From the NCBI RefSeq assembly GCF_900184965.1, contig NZ_FXYA01000213.1, positions 62,001 to 126,000 on the forward strand: a DNA stretch of 64,000 bases. The letters are read 5' to 3'. Position numbers and translations under genes: made by a program. Shown in pieces: positions 51,152 through 60,292 of the stretch. The notes below the pieces were generated by a model. That model was not told where the DNA came from. It made no database searches and saw only the letters and a list, made by a program, of their open reading frames with translations. The first letter of the stretch is position 1, and each line of letters starts with the position of its first letter. The stretch comes from Akkermansia muciniphila (GTDB lineage Bacteria; Verrucomicrobiota; Verrucomicrobiia; Verrucomicrobiales; Akkermansiaceae).

Positions 51152-52426
51152 TTAAGAACGGGAGTAGGCCTTGCGCACTTCATCCGCCACGATGGAAAGC
51201 CCCTTGCGCAGGAGTTCCTCCGTCTGGGTAAAGCTGATGCGGATGCATTCATGACGGTGCGGCCAAGGTTCCCCCTCCTCCGGAAGGGCGAAGAAAAAGT
51301 GATGGCCGGGATTTACAAAACAGCCCCGGGACTTGCACCGTTCGTAAAGCTCCTGGCACGTGATGGGCAACCCCTCAAACCACAGCCACAGGAACATGGC
51401 GCCCTCACTCTTATGAACGCGCCAGGGGATGGAGTCTCCGAAGAGTTCCGGCAGCAGGGACAGGGCGAATTCCGCCCGGCCGCGGTAAAACGGCGTAAGG
51501 GTCTCACGGCAGACTCTATCCAGAGTGCCGTCTTCCAGGTAAGGCGTCACCAGAGCCTGGCCCAGATTGTTCGGACACAGGGAGGATGTGGTCACCATGC
51601 TCACTACGGCACGAATGATATCCGGGCGAGCAATGACAATGCCGGTGCGCGTGCCGGGCAACCCGATCTTGGACAGGCTCATGGTCAGAATCATGTTTTC
51701 ATCCCAGGCCGGGGTTACGGGCACAAAACAAATATTGGGCAGCGGAGGTCCGTAAGCATTGTCGATCATCAGGGGAACCCCGGCGCGGGAAGTCATTTCC
51801 CGCAGAAGCCCCAATTCTTCATCCGTCACCACGTTCCCGGTGGGATTCGTAGGCCGGGACATGCAGACGGCGGCCGTTTCCGGACGTATGTCCAGACGGT
51901 CAAAATCAATCACATACTTGAACGTGTGCTCGTCCAGCATGCGTATGCCGGGCCGGATGCCCCGGAACATGACGCCGCCGCACAGGGATTGGGACTGGTA
52001 TCCCACATAATCCGGGCACAGGGGAAAAAGGATTTCACGCATAGCGCCGTCCGGGCACGGACCCGCCAGCATGTTAAACAGGGTAAAGCAGGCCATCTGG
52101 CCGCCCTGGGTGATTGCCACATTTTCCGGCGTCAGGTTCCATCCGCAACGTTCATTGAGGAAATGCACCAGCGCACGGATGAAAGCGGGATCCCCGCCCG
52201 GATGGGCATAATGGCCCACCAGCACGTCAAATTTTCCATTCCGCACCAGTTCCTCCATGCTGCGGCGCCAAAGTTCCGTCACCTCAGGAATAACGGCGGG
52301 GCTCCCGCCGTTCAACTGGCACAGGCCTGCGTCTCCCGAATGAAGGGCCTTAAACAAATCCTCCATCAAATCATCAATACCCGTTCTGGCCGTCAGATGG
52401 CCTCCGATCTCCGATAATTGCATCAT
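51152..52426 (-). CDS. avtA: AvtA-like PLP aminotransferase
   Basis: The product has 424 residues (ATG 52426, or ATG 52423). The fold type I motifs are VSRPTNPTGN-like (CMSRPTNPTGNVVTDEEL), MIDNAYGPPLP, and the PLP lysine in ILTMSLSKIGLPGTRTG. The N-terminal SEIGGHLTARTGIDDLMEDL and long C-terminal domain resemble valine-pyruvate aminotransferase (AvtA). The true substrate pair is not provable from sequence. It lies upstream of yicC, with a 20-base gap, in the same direction. Confidence 0.7.
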   Translation of the reverse strand: MMQLSEIGGHLTARTGIDDLMEDLFKALHSGDAGLCQLNGGSPAVIPEVTELWRRSMEELVRNGKFDVLVGHYAHPGGDPAFIRALVHFLNERCGWNLTPENVAITQGGQMACFTLFNMLAGPCPDGAMREILFPLCPDYVGYQSQSLCGGVMFRGIRPGIRMLDEHTFKYVIDFDRLDIRPETAAVCMSRPTNPTGNVVTDEELGLLREMTSRAGVPLMIDNAYGPPLPNICFVPVTPAWDENMILTMSLSKIGLPGTRTGIVIARPDIIRAVVSMVTTSSLCPNNLGQALVTPYLEDGTLDRVCRETLTPFYRGRAEFALSLLPELFGDSIPWRVHKSEGAMFLWLWFEGLPITCQELYERCKSRGCFVNPGHHFFFALPEEGEPWPHRHECIRISFTQTEELLRKGLSIVADEVRKAYSRS

Positions 52427-52534
52427 GCCGCAGGCATTGTAGCCGCATACGCGTTTTATGCGAGAAAAATCATTGTCCCGCAGGGCGCATGAACGGTTTG
52501 ACTTTCCCCTCCGTTAATGTTCATAATCCTAGGC

Positions 52535-52996
52535 ATGTTCAACATCGTGCGATTCACCAGGCGTACCTGTCCGGCTCTGGCCCTCACGCTGGCCCTTACT
52601 TCGTGCGACAGCAGTACGAATGAAGCTCTGACCTCCTTCCTGACGGGAAATTCATCCCAGGAACACCAGCAGCTCCAGGCCCAGCTCCAGCAGATGAAAA
52701 ACGCTCTGGCCCAGACGGAACAGGAAATAAGCCAGGCGGAATCCCACGACGCCCGCGTAAATTACAATCTTCAGAAAAGACTTTCCAACCCGGGAAAAAT
52801 CACGACGCCCTTCACGGTGAAGGATATAGACATCCTGCCTTCCAAACGCCGCGACTTCGAGCACCTGTGCTTTGACATTGAAGACATGCGCAAAACGCTG
52901 GCGCAGCGCAAGCAGGAATTCCACGCCCTGCAATACCAATATAACGCGTATGCGGCCAAACTGGCCGAATTCAAACAGACCCACCCGGTAGATTAA
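52535..52996 (+). CDS. Coiled-coil lipoprotein
   Basis: The product has 153 residues from ATG 52535 (MFNIVRFTRRTCPALALTLA). The lipobox is ALTSC, Cys near residue 24. Most of the protein is a coiled coil rich in Gln, Lys and Ala (QQLQAQLQQMKNALAQTEQE; KTLAQRKQEFHALQYQYNAY). It lies 20 bases upstream of a single-span membrane protein with a similar coiled coil, so the two may act together at the envelope. Confidence 0.6.
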   Translation: MFNIVRFTRRTCPALALTLALTSCDSSTNEALTSFLTGNSSQEHQQLQAQLQQMKNALAQTEQEISQAESHDARVNYNLQKRLSNPGKITTPFTVKDIDILPSKRRDFEHLCFDIEDMRKTLAQRKQEFHALQYQYNAYAAKLAEFKQTHPVD

Positions 52997-53016
52997 CATC
53001 CATTCCTGCGCATTCC

Positions 53017-54021
53017 ATGACCGACGCCCCCGCACCCAGCCAGCCGTCCGGCGAAACCCTTCCCCCCGCTGAAGACGAAACCCGCTTTGCTCCCAAGGAA
53101 AACGGAGGGGAACACAAGGAAGAAAACCCCGCCCCCGCCATCAAAAAACGTCTGAAAACACCTCTGGACGTCATCTCGGAACACGCTGTGGAAGAAGAAT
53201 CCGCCCGGCAGGAGGATTCCGAACGGAAAGCCAGGGGAGACGCTCTTTTCTGGAACCTCTGCCTGGGTCTGTTCGCCCTTATCGTCATCAGCGCCGGCTA
53301 CATTGTTTATGAGAAATTTTCCCAGCTTCCGGATCCGGTCAAAGACTCGCGGGAAGCTTTGGAAGCCAATCATGCCCAGCTTCTGAAAAAGCAGGAACAG
53401 CTCAGGGAAATACGGAACAGGACCGCGCCCAAGGAACAGCTTCTCAGCCTTCTGGATATCTTTGAACACACGGCGTCCGACCTGGAAGAGACTCAAAAGT
53501 CCATTGAAAAAGAGAAAATGCGCGTGGCCGGCATCCGGGGGGAAATCCGCTCCTACTTCGAACGCTACCGCCAACACGCCAGAGCCAAGGCACGCGGCCG
53601 CAAGTTTGACATTCTGAAGACATCCCATTCCGGCAAAACTTATTTGAATGTGGAAATCACCCGCGTGGAAAATGAATTCGTGCGCATTATGCACGAACAG
53701 GGAAGCACCTCCATTCCTGCCGGAGATCTTCCTGACGACATCCGGGAAATGCTGGCCTACGGCGATCCGCTGAATATTACGGCCATGAACCAGACGGACG
53801 CCTCCCTCAAGGCTCCCGTCATCCGCAAGGCGTCCTCGCCAGTCCCGGCGGCAGCCTCCGCGCCCCAGCCCGCTAAAAAGAAAGTGGTGGTGGAAGATCT
53901 GGAGCCGCCTGCCGGAAAACCGAAAATTGAAACGCCCACCCACACGGGAGATTCCGGCAATCCCTCTTCCGGAAACATGTGGGTTCCCCCCGCCCACTCT
54001 CCGCTTCCTCCCATGCAATAA
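53017..54021 (+). CDS. Single-span membrane protein with coiled coil
   Basis: The product has 334 residues. The N-terminal 70 residues are acidic and Pro-rich. One membrane helix lies at about residues 75-98 (NLCLGLFALIVISAGYIVY). A long coiled coil follows (ANHAQLLKKQEQLREIRNR; ETQKSIEKEKMRVAGIRGEI), then a globular part with SGKTYLNVEITRVENEF and a Pro/Ala-rich tail. It is flanked by a coiled-coil lipoprotein and a thioredoxin-fold protein. Family and role are unknown. Confidence 0.6.
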   Translation: MTDAPAPSQPSGETLPPAEDETRFAPKENGGEHKEENPAPAIKKRLKTPLDVISEHAVEEESARQEDSERKARGDALFWNLCLGLFALIVISAGYIVYEKFSQLPDPVKDSREALEANHAQLLKKQEQLREIRNRTAPKEQLLSLLDIFEHTASDLEETQKSIEKEKMRVAGIRGEIRSYFERYRQHARAKARGRKFDILKTSHSGKTYLNVEITRVENEFVRIMHEQGSTSIPAGDLPDDIREMLAYGDPLNITAMNQTDASLKAPVIRKASSPVPAAASAPQPAKKKVVVEDLEPPAGKPKIETPTHTGDSGNPSSGNMWVPPAHSPLPPMQ

Positions 54022-54033
54022 TGAACTCCCGCC

Positions 54034-55053
54034 ATGAAAAAAATCATACATCCCCTTGCGGCCATATTCCTAGCCTGGGGTGCCGGCGCCTCCGAAACAT
54101 GGTGCGCGAACCCCGCGGAAGCCATGCAGAAAGCTGCCGCGCAGAATAAGGGAGTGATGCTGGAATTCACCGGTTCCGACTGGTGCGGAGCCTGCATCAT
54201 GCAGAAAAAACAGGCTCTTGCCCTTCCCGAAATTCAAACAGCCATCTCCCGTTCCTTTATTCCCGTGGAGCTGGACTACCCGCGTAAAAAACAGCAGGAC
54301 GCACAGACAAAATCTTCTCTGGAAAACTATAAAAAATCCTACGGCATCACCGGATTCCCCACGCTGGTGTTTGCGGACGCCCATGGGCGCCCCGTCCACA
54401 CCGTTACAGGTTACGCCAATCCTGACCAGGTTATGCAGGATACGAAAAAAGCGGAGGAAGCGCTCAACACGCAGCAGGCCCTGACGGACAAGCTGGAGAA
54501 AAAACTCACTGACCGGCAGCGGCGGGACACGCTGGTCCAGTTGCTGAAAACGGTTCCCCAATCCAGCATCCGCACTTTCTACAAGCCGGCTCTGGCAGAA
54601 CTGGAAAAACTGGACCCGCAGGACGCTTCAGGAATTCTTTCCGAACTGAACAGGAACAATCTGCTCCATGCCCAGATATTGGAATGGGCCGATACGTTCC
54701 GTCGGAAAAACGTTCACATTCTGGCGGAACAAAATCCTGATGAAGCGCTTTCCATCATGGACAGTTACTTGCAAAAGGACGGGCTTCTTCCGGAAGTCAA
54801 ACAAGCCGTTCTCATGCAAAAAGTGAACCTGCTCATGCGGCAAAACAGGGTCAATGAATTGGAACGGCTTCTCCAAAAAGGCGCTGCGCTCCTTCCGGAA
54901 AGTTTTGAAGGAAAAGCGTTCAGCAGGCTTCTGGACAAGCTGCCTGAAATCAAAAAGGAACGGGGCCACCTGAAGCCGGGGGAAGAACCACCCCTGCCCC
55001 CCGGCGCTATCCGGGCCGTGAAAATGATTGTTCCCCCGGCATCCGCGAAATAA
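54034..55053 (+). CDS. Secreted thioredoxin-fold protein with C-terminal helical domain
   Basis: The product has 339 residues with a signal peptide (ending GAGASETWCA). The thioredoxin domain is at residues 35-135: MLEFTGSDWCGACIMQKKQA holds the CxxC motif WCGAC, and GITGFPTLVFADAHGR has the cis-Pro. Residues 145-320 are helical, possibly TPR-like. Such DUF255/thiol-disulfide proteins act in the periplasm. It lies in the group of envelope genes before zupT. Confidence 0.7.
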   Translation: MKKIIHPLAAIFLAWGAGASETWCANPAEAMQKAAAQNKGVMLEFTGSDWCGACIMQKKQALALPEIQTAISRSFIPVELDYPRKKQQDAQTKSSLENYKKSYGITGFPTLVFADAHGRPVHTVTGYANPDQVMQDTKKAEEALNTQQALTDKLEKKLTDRQRRDTLVQLLKTVPQSSIRTFYKPALAELEKLDPQDASGILSELNRNNLLHAQILEWADTFRRKNVHILAEQNPDEALSIMDSYLQKDGLLPEVKQAVLMQKVNLLMRQNRVNELERLLQKGAALLPESFEGKAFSRLLDKLPEIKKERGHLKPGEEPPLPPGAIRAVKMIVPPASAK

Positions 55054-55103
55054 GACAACCCTCTCTTTACTGTCGGGGGCATCCCTGCCCGGCAGGTGCA
55101 CAC

Positions 55104-55916
55104 ATGGACCTTTCCGCCAATCACATTCTCGTTGTCTTCCTGCTCACCACACTGGCAGGTCTCGCCACCGGCATAGGAGGCTTCATCGCCTTCTTCATGA
55201 AAAGGACGGACACGAAGGCACTTACTTTCGTTCTGGGATTATCCGGCGGAGTCATGGTATATATCTCCCTGGTGGAGCTGCTGGGAGAAGCCCAGCACAG
55301 GTTGATGGAGTTCGAAGGCCATACGGCAGGCTCCTGGATTGCCATTGCTTCCTTCTTCGGAGGAATTGCCGTGGCGGCTCTCATTGACTATCTGGTTCCG
55401 GAAGACGAAAACCCGCACGAAGCGCGCGGCCCGGAAGACATCCATGGACAAGCCAGCGGTGAATTTTCCTCCTCCCGAATTAAAAGGTCCGGAATTCTGT
55501 TCGCCCTGGCTATCGGCATCCACAATTTTCCGGAAGGAATCGCCACTTTTGCCGCCGGATTGGACTCCCTGACCTTGGGCACCTCCATCGCCCTGGCCGT
55601 AGCCGTCCATAACATTCCGGAAGGAATCGCCGTGGCGGTACCTCTTTACTACGGTACGGGCAGCCGTAAAAAGGCCCTCTGTTATTCCTTCCTCTCCGGC
55701 CTGGCGGAACCGATGGGAGCAGCCATCGCCATGTTCTTCCTGTTCCACTTCCTCACACCTACCGTACTCGCGGTTCTCTTCGCCTCCGTTGCAGGCATCA
55801 TGGTCTTCATCTCCTTTGACGAACTGCTGCCCATGGCGGAACGCTGGGGACACCATCACATTTCCATCATGGGCATCATCGCCGGAATGCTGCTGATGGC
55901 CATTGTCCTGATCTAA
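55104..55916 (+). CDS. zupT: ZIP family zinc transporter
   Basis: The product has 270 residues with about 8 membrane helices. ZupT hallmarks are LGLSGGVMVYISLVELLGEA, the metal-binding helix GIHNFPEGIATFAAGL and VAVHNIPEGIAVAVPLYY (two HNxPEG motifs), then SFLSGLAEPMGAAIAMFF. It imports divalent cations such as zinc. The loop around residue 100-130 is acidic and His-containing. Confidence 0.9.
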   Translation: MDLSANHILVVFLLTTLAGLATGIGGFIAFFMKRTDTKALTFVLGLSGGVMVYISLVELLGEAQHRLMEFEGHTAGSWIAIASFFGGIAVAALIDYLVPEDENPHEARGPEDIHGQASGEFSSSRIKRSGILFALAIGIHNFPEGIATFAAGLDSLTLGTSIALAVAVHNIPEGIAVAVPLYYGTGSRKKALCYSFLSGLAEPMGAAIAMFFLFHFLTPTVLAVLFASVAGIMVFISFDELLPMAERWGHHHISIMGIIAGMLLMAIVLI

Positions 55917-56011
55917 ACCTGCTTCAGGAGAAAAATTTCCGTGTCCTGGGCGCAGGCGCATTGAGCATTCCCCGGCATCAGGGAGTCTAAACGGAAACCC
56001 CCTTTTTATCC

Positions 56012-57109
56012 ATGCCGGAATCTCCTGCTTCTCCTGCCGTTTCTCCAGTTTCCACGCAGGCATCTTCCTTTTCTTCCCCCCTCTCCTGCTGGAAAAAAGG
56101 TTTTCTTCATTATGCGAATTTTCGGGGCTGCGCTTCCCGGGCGGAATTCTGGTGGTTCATGGCTCTTCCCCTTCTGGCGCTGATTCCAGCTCTGGCGGGG
56201 TATATCCTGACGGACTGGCTGCACATTCCGGATACAAGATTGAGCATCTACGGAGACGCTTTAACCATCCTCCTGTGGGCGGTGTTGCTCATCCCAAGCA
56301 TCTCAGCCGCGTTCAGGCGCCTGCATGATACAGGCAGAAGCGGACTCTGGCTTCTTACCCTTTTTATTCCCTTCGGACTGGGGCACTTGACCTTTTTTTA
56401 TCTGACGCTGGGAGAAAGAAAAACGGACGGCAACAAATACAGCCGCCGCCCGGAGCCCCAACCGGCTGATTCCCCTGCCGGAGAATTGAAAGGACAACCG
56501 CTGACCCCGTTTTACCTTTACTGGCTCATCAGCCTGAGAAAACTGAATACGGTGGCAGGACGCGCGTCCCGGTCGGAATTCTGGTCCTTTTTCCTCCTCT
56601 CCATCCTCCTGTTCCTGCCGCTGGGCTACAGCATGGTAGACGTTGACAGCCGTCCGACGGGTTTCTACACCTCTCCTGCCCTCCAAATCCTGTTGTATGC
56701 CGCCCATCCGCAAGATGCTCTGATTCTACTGGCTCATTCCTGCTTCAATCCCACCTTTTACTTCTTCTATCAATCCGGAGAGCTGAGCATGCTTTCCCTG
56801 GAGCTTCTGGCGGCTGTGGCGGGGCTCAATATTCTCTTCAATCTGCCGGTCGCCGTGCGCCGCCTGCATGACAGCAATCTGAGCGGGAAATTCATCCTGA
56901 TTCCCATTCTTATTTTCATCGTCACTTTCCTGCTGATTTTCCTGCTGCGCCTGGTCCCGGAAGATATGGCGCCCTACCTGAACTACCTGGGAATGGTGTC
57001 CAGCCTGATGGATTTGCTTTCCATCCTCTTCCTGTCCATGATGCTTCTTAAAAGCTCTCCAGGCCCCAATGAATACGGCGCGCTTCCACAAAAAATAACC
57101 GTATCCTGA
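56012..57109 (+). CDS. Two-domain DUF805 membrane protein
   Basis: The product has 365 residues. DUF805 domain 1 lies at about 30-135 (YANFRGCASRAEFWWFMALP; SAAFRRLHDTGRSGLWLL) and domain 2 at about 170-350 (GRASRSEFWSFFLLS; LPVAVRRLHDSNLSGKFILI). Each has about four membrane helices with the RLHD motif. The family's role is unknown. Having two domains in one protein is less usual than single-domain forms. It overlaps the pfkA terminator. Confidence 0.8.
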   Translation: MPESPASPAVSPVSTQASSFSSPLSCWKKGFLHYANFRGCASRAEFWWFMALPLLALIPALAGYILTDWLHIPDTRLSIYGDALTILLWAVLLIPSISAAFRRLHDTGRSGLWLLTLFIPFGLGHLTFFYLTLGERKTDGNKYSRRPEPQPADSPAGELKGQPLTPFYLYWLISLRKLNTVAGRASRSEFWSFFLLSILLFLPLGYSMVDVDSRPTGFYTSPALQILLYAAHPQDALILLAHSCFNPTFYFFYQSGELSMLSLELLAAVAGLNILFNLPVAVRRLHDSNLSGKFILIPILIFIVTFLLIFLLRLVPEDMAPYLNYLGMVSSLMDLLSILFLSMMLLKSSPGPNEYGALPQKITVS

Positions 57110-57124
57110 TTCCAGGATACGGTT
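57092..57124 (-). terminator. pfkA terminator
   Basis: The stem AACCGTATCCTG / CAGGATACGGTT with a 4-base loop (57097-57124) is followed on the minus strand by ATTTTTTG. It lies 63 bases past the pfkA stop and overlaps the end of the convergent DUF805 gene. Confidence 0.85.
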
Positions 57125-57186
57125 GGAAGACAAGCAAAGCCCCACCGGGTAACAATCAGTTTTCCCCGTGACGCAAGCGGAGAACG

Positions 57187-58266
57187 TCAGTCCCCGAAGC
57201 ATACGCCCAAATCGCGAGCCGTGCGCACCAGCTGGCAATCGGGGTCTACCCGCTTCAAGGTTTTCACGGCTTCCTCAATGGGTACGGCAGTCATCTGCGT
57301 CCCGCGGAGGGCAACCATGCAGCTGAACTGGCGCTTTTCCACCAGCTCCACAGCATAACTGCCAAACCGGGCTCCCAGAATCCGGTCATAGGAACAGGGA
57401 GAACCGCCGCGCTGGATATGGCCCAGCACGCAGGAGCGGGTTTCAATCCCAGTGGCTTCTTCCAGTTTTTTGGAAACCACCTTGCCGATGCCTCCCAGGC
57501 GCACTTCCCCCTGGGTCTTTTCATCCAGCAATACCAGTTCGTCCGCCAGACGGGCTCCTTCAGACACCACTACCAGGATTTCCCGCTGTCCGGCAGCCTT
57601 GCGTGCCTTGATGCATTCCACCACGTTTTCAAGGGAAAAAGGAATTTCCGGCAGAAGAATAACATCCGCACTTCCTGCGATGCCGCCTTCCAAAGCAATC
57701 CATCCCGCATGCCGCCCCATCACTTCCACCACCATCATGCGCTGGTGCGCGTTCGCGGTGGTTTCCAGACGGTCCAAAGATTCGGAAACAATGGAAACGG
57801 CGCTGTAGAAGCCGAAAGTGACATCGGTGGCGCCCAGGTCATTATCAATAGTTTTGGGCACTCCAACTACGGGAAGCCCTATCTCGGAAAGCAACAGGGC
57901 CGTGGACTGGGAGCCGTCTCCGCCCACGACGATCAAAGCATCCAGCCCCAGCCGGCGGACAGTGGCCTTTGTTTTTTCCAGCACTGCGGGTTCGATAGAC
58001 CCCTTTTGGTCCACGCCCACCTTGATGGCAAAGTTGCCTTTGTTCACGGTTCCCAGAATGGTGCCCCCCTTGGCGCGCAATCCGCGGCAGGCGACAGGGG
58101 TCAGCCATTCAAACCGTTCATCCCCTTCCTCGGACAAAAGCCCTTCAAAACCGTCGTAAAAGCCCACAACGTTCCAGCCGCGACGGGAAGCCGCGCCCAC
58201 AACACCTTCAATAACTGCATTCAATCCGGGGGAGTCGCCCCCGCTATTCAAAACACCGATGTTCAT
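57187..58266 (-). CDS. pfkA: 6-phosphofructokinase
   Basis: The product has 359 residues. The active-site motifs are VLNSGGDSPGLNAVIEGVVG, LIVVGGDGSQSTALLLSEI, VGVPKTIDNDLGATDV (catalytic Asp), VVEVMGRHAGWIALEGG and VLGHIQRGGSPCSYDRIL. GGDGS suggests ATP as phosphoryl donor, while PKTIDND is the form seen in PPi-type and group III enzymes. The donor is therefore best left open. It controls glycolysis in the cytoplasm. Confidence 0.9.
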   Translation of the reverse strand: MNIGVLNSGGDSPGLNAVIEGVVGAASRRGWNVVGFYDGFEGLLSEEGDERFEWLTPVACRGLRAKGGTILGTVNKGNFAIKVGVDQKGSIEPAVLEKTKATVRRLGLDALIVVGGDGSQSTALLLSEIGLPVVGVPKTIDNDLGATDVTFGFYSAVSIVSESLDRLETTANAHQRMMVVEVMGRHAGWIALEGGIAGSADVILLPEIPFSLENVVECIKARKAAGQREILVVVSEGARLADELVLLDEKTQGEVRLGGIGKVVSKKLEEATGIETRSCVLGHIQRGGSPCSYDRILGARFGSYAVELVEKRQFSCMVALRGTQMTAVPIEEAVKTLKRVDPDCQLVRTARDLGVCFGD

Positions 58267-58310
58267 ATTAGACGGCTCTTATAGCAAAAAATTCCGTTCC
58301 CGTCTACTTC

Positions 58311-59282
58311 CTATCTCCTTTGTGAAGCAGATTTCATAGGAAGCTGGACAAATTCCTTGGGATCCTTCATGTCCATGCCGGAAGCCTGCCAGTTTTCCCA
58401 AACGCGCCAGCCGGTATTCATCATTTCCCTGGCGAGGGAATAGCGGTTTGCAGAACCAAGAACCGCAATAATCATGCGTTGCGGATAAATCACTTCCGTC
58501 CCCGTTTGAGGGCTGCGGCGGGAAATCGCGTTGCGCGTTACGCTGAGCAACAGGCAGGAGCCGGCGGCGCGGGAGGTGCCCGCCTTGATGCCGTCCACGC
58601 CGGAAGCGCTCATGAGTTTGTTGTTGTTGGAAATATCATACATCGTCCTGCCCTTGGTCTGGGACTGCACTTCAATGCGTCGGCTCGCCTGGGAAACAAT
58701 GTAGCAAAAAGCCGGGTTTTGCATGCTGTAAACGCCCAACAGGGCCATATCCAGCGCGCAGGAAGTGGAAACGGAGTTTCCGGCGTCCAGCCCGTGGGGA
58801 GCGGTAAAGTGCGTTTTGGACATCCTCAACGAACGGGCCAGATTGTTCATTTCCCCCACAAAAGCGGCAATGGGGGCGCCCCCGCCCCGGCGGGACACCA
58901 GGTCCCGACCGACAAAGGAGGCAATAGTCAGGGCGGACACATTGTCCGAGCCCAGCAGGGTGGAATACAAAGCGTCCCGGAGCGTCAGGCGGTCTCCCGG
59001 CTGAAGATCCATGGGATTGCCCGCACGGAGACCAAAAGCTTCCTGGGGCACGGCAATGAAAGTGTCCAGCGGCAACCGCGTACGGGCCACCCAGTCCAAA
59101 GTCACCATGGCTGTGGCTACCTGGGAAAGACTGGCCACGGGCCTTTTTGCTTCTGCGTTGGAGCTGAAAAGAAGCTTGCCGGAATTGGCCTCAATGGCAA
59201 TGTAACTGGGCCGTTCCTGCGCCTGGGCGGAAAACTGGAATACACAGGCCAGGGTCAAAAAGAATAGAGATAGCTTTTTCAT
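58311..59282 (-). CDS. S11 D-Ala-D-Ala carboxypeptidase homologue lacking the SxxK lysine
   Basis: The product has 323 residues with a signal peptide (ending FQFSAQAQ). The overall pattern is S11: motif 2 SDN in LLGSDNVSALTIASFVG and motif 3 GIKAGTSRAAGSCLLLSV (KAG in place of KTG). At the catalytic site the expected SxxK reads PVASLSQVATA, with AGT CTT TCC CAG codons: Ser51 is kept but Lys54 is Gln. The family usually needs that lysine, so this may be inactive or non-hydrolytic. It lies next to pfkA. Confidence 0.75.
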   Translation of the reverse strand: MKKLSLFFLTLACVFQFSAQAQERPSYIAIEANSGKLLFSSNAEAKRPVASLSQVATAMVTLDWVARTRLPLDTFIAVPQEAFGLRAGNPMDLQPGDRLTLRDALYSTLLGSDNVSALTIASFVGRDLVSRRGGGAPIAAFVGEMNNLARSLRMSKTHFTAPHGLDAGNSVSTSCALDMALLGVYSMQNPAFCYIVSQASRRIEVQSQTKGRTMYDISNNNKLMSASGVDGIKAGTSRAAGSCLLLSVTRNAISRRSPQTGTEVIYPQRMIIAVLGSANRYSLAREMMNTGWRVWENWQASGMDMKDPKEFVQLPMKSASQRR

Positions 59283-59455
59283 GGCGGGACCGGCGGGATA
59301 GTGCCCATTCCCTCCTCATTTGAAAAGTCTAAAATATTTTCCGTACAACACTTATATGTCATGACACGGAAAAACGCATTGACCTTTGGGGCTCCGTCCT
59401 ATTTGTTGGGGGAAGAGTCTTCCCGAACGGAAGCGTTCCTGACATACCCAGCGCC

Positions 59456-59866
59456 ATGACCAGCATTCAGCTTTTTTACAGCCGGGACTGCCCGGGAGAC
59501 ATCCTGCGCGCCAATACCCTCCAGGCGTTGGACCATCTGGGCATTAATGCGGAGATGCGAACCGCGGAAACCGTTCCGGAGCAGATTGGGGCGCCTCTGC
59601 CCGCACTCGCCATTGACGGGAAAATCGTCGTTTCCGGCGTGGAGCCTTCCGTGCGCGAGCTGGAACTCCTACTCAAAGACCACCTGCAAGAACGGGAAGA
59701 GGATTCCCCCTGCGGAGCGTGCGGCATGGGATGCAACGGCATAAACGGCCCGGAAAACTGCCCCATGTGCGTACAGGACGGAAAGAACGGCAGCATGGCG
59801 GCCAGAATCATCGGTTTTGCCATCCTGCTCATGATCCTGTTCCTCGCGATGAAAATCCTGTCCTGA
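59456..59866 (+). CDS. Thioredoxin-like N-terminus, Cys cluster and membrane anchor
   Basis: The product has 136 residues. Residues 1-80 resemble a small thioredoxin/glutaredoxin fold (IQLFYSRDCPGDILRANTLQ) with one Cys. Residues 88-110 carry a Cys-rich cluster (PCGACGMGCNG; NCPMC), and a membrane helix closes the protein (ARIIGFAILLMILFLAM). The combination is unusual and suggests a membrane-tethered redox or metal-handling protein. The role is not known. Confidence 0.6.
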   Translation: MTSIQLFYSRDCPGDILRANTLQALDHLGINAEMRTAETVPEQIGAPLPALAIDGKIVVSGVEPSVRELELLLKDHLQEREEDSPCGACGMGCNGINGPENCPMCVQDGKNGSMAARIIGFAILLMILFLAMKILS

Positions 59867-60012
59867 ATATTCTCATGCCGGGGCGCCTCTTTTTGCGCGT
59901 CCATCCTCTTTCAGGAAATGAAGGTGTACGGCTGTTAACGGCGTTTGCCAGCCCACGCAGGCGGTCTTGATAATTTCTTGAATTCCCCTTTCCTCCGGCA
60001 CACAGTAGAGGC

Positions 60013-60273
60013 ATGCGCTCCTTCTTCGGTTCCATTCTCCTGATTCTGGTGCTGGCGGCCCTCGGCGTCACCATTTATTATCACTGGTCCACCAACTCCC
60101 ACCTGGAATTCGAACTCCGCAACCCTGACGAGCCGGAAAAAACGATACAGGTCATCAACATGGAGAAACGGGCGGCAGCCCTGCAGGCTGTTCCGGAGGA
60201 AAAAACTCCTGTTTCCCCCGCGGAAGAACTTCCCGCTTCCGCTGCCGGAATGCCGGAAGCCACGGAATTGTAA
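60013..60273 (+). CDS. Small single-span membrane protein
   Basis: The product has 86 residues. One N-terminal membrane helix (FGSILLILVLAALGVTIYYH) is followed by an acidic Pro/Glu-rich tail (EKTPVSPAEELPASAAGMPE). It starts 19 bases upstream of pdxA. No family is recognised. Confidence 0.5.
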   Translation: MRSFFGSILLILVLAALGVTIYYHWSTNSHLEFELRNPDEPEKTIQVINMEKRAAALQAVPEEKTPVSPAEELPASAAGMPEATEL

Positions 60274-60292
60274 TCACGCCCCTTTCCGAATC

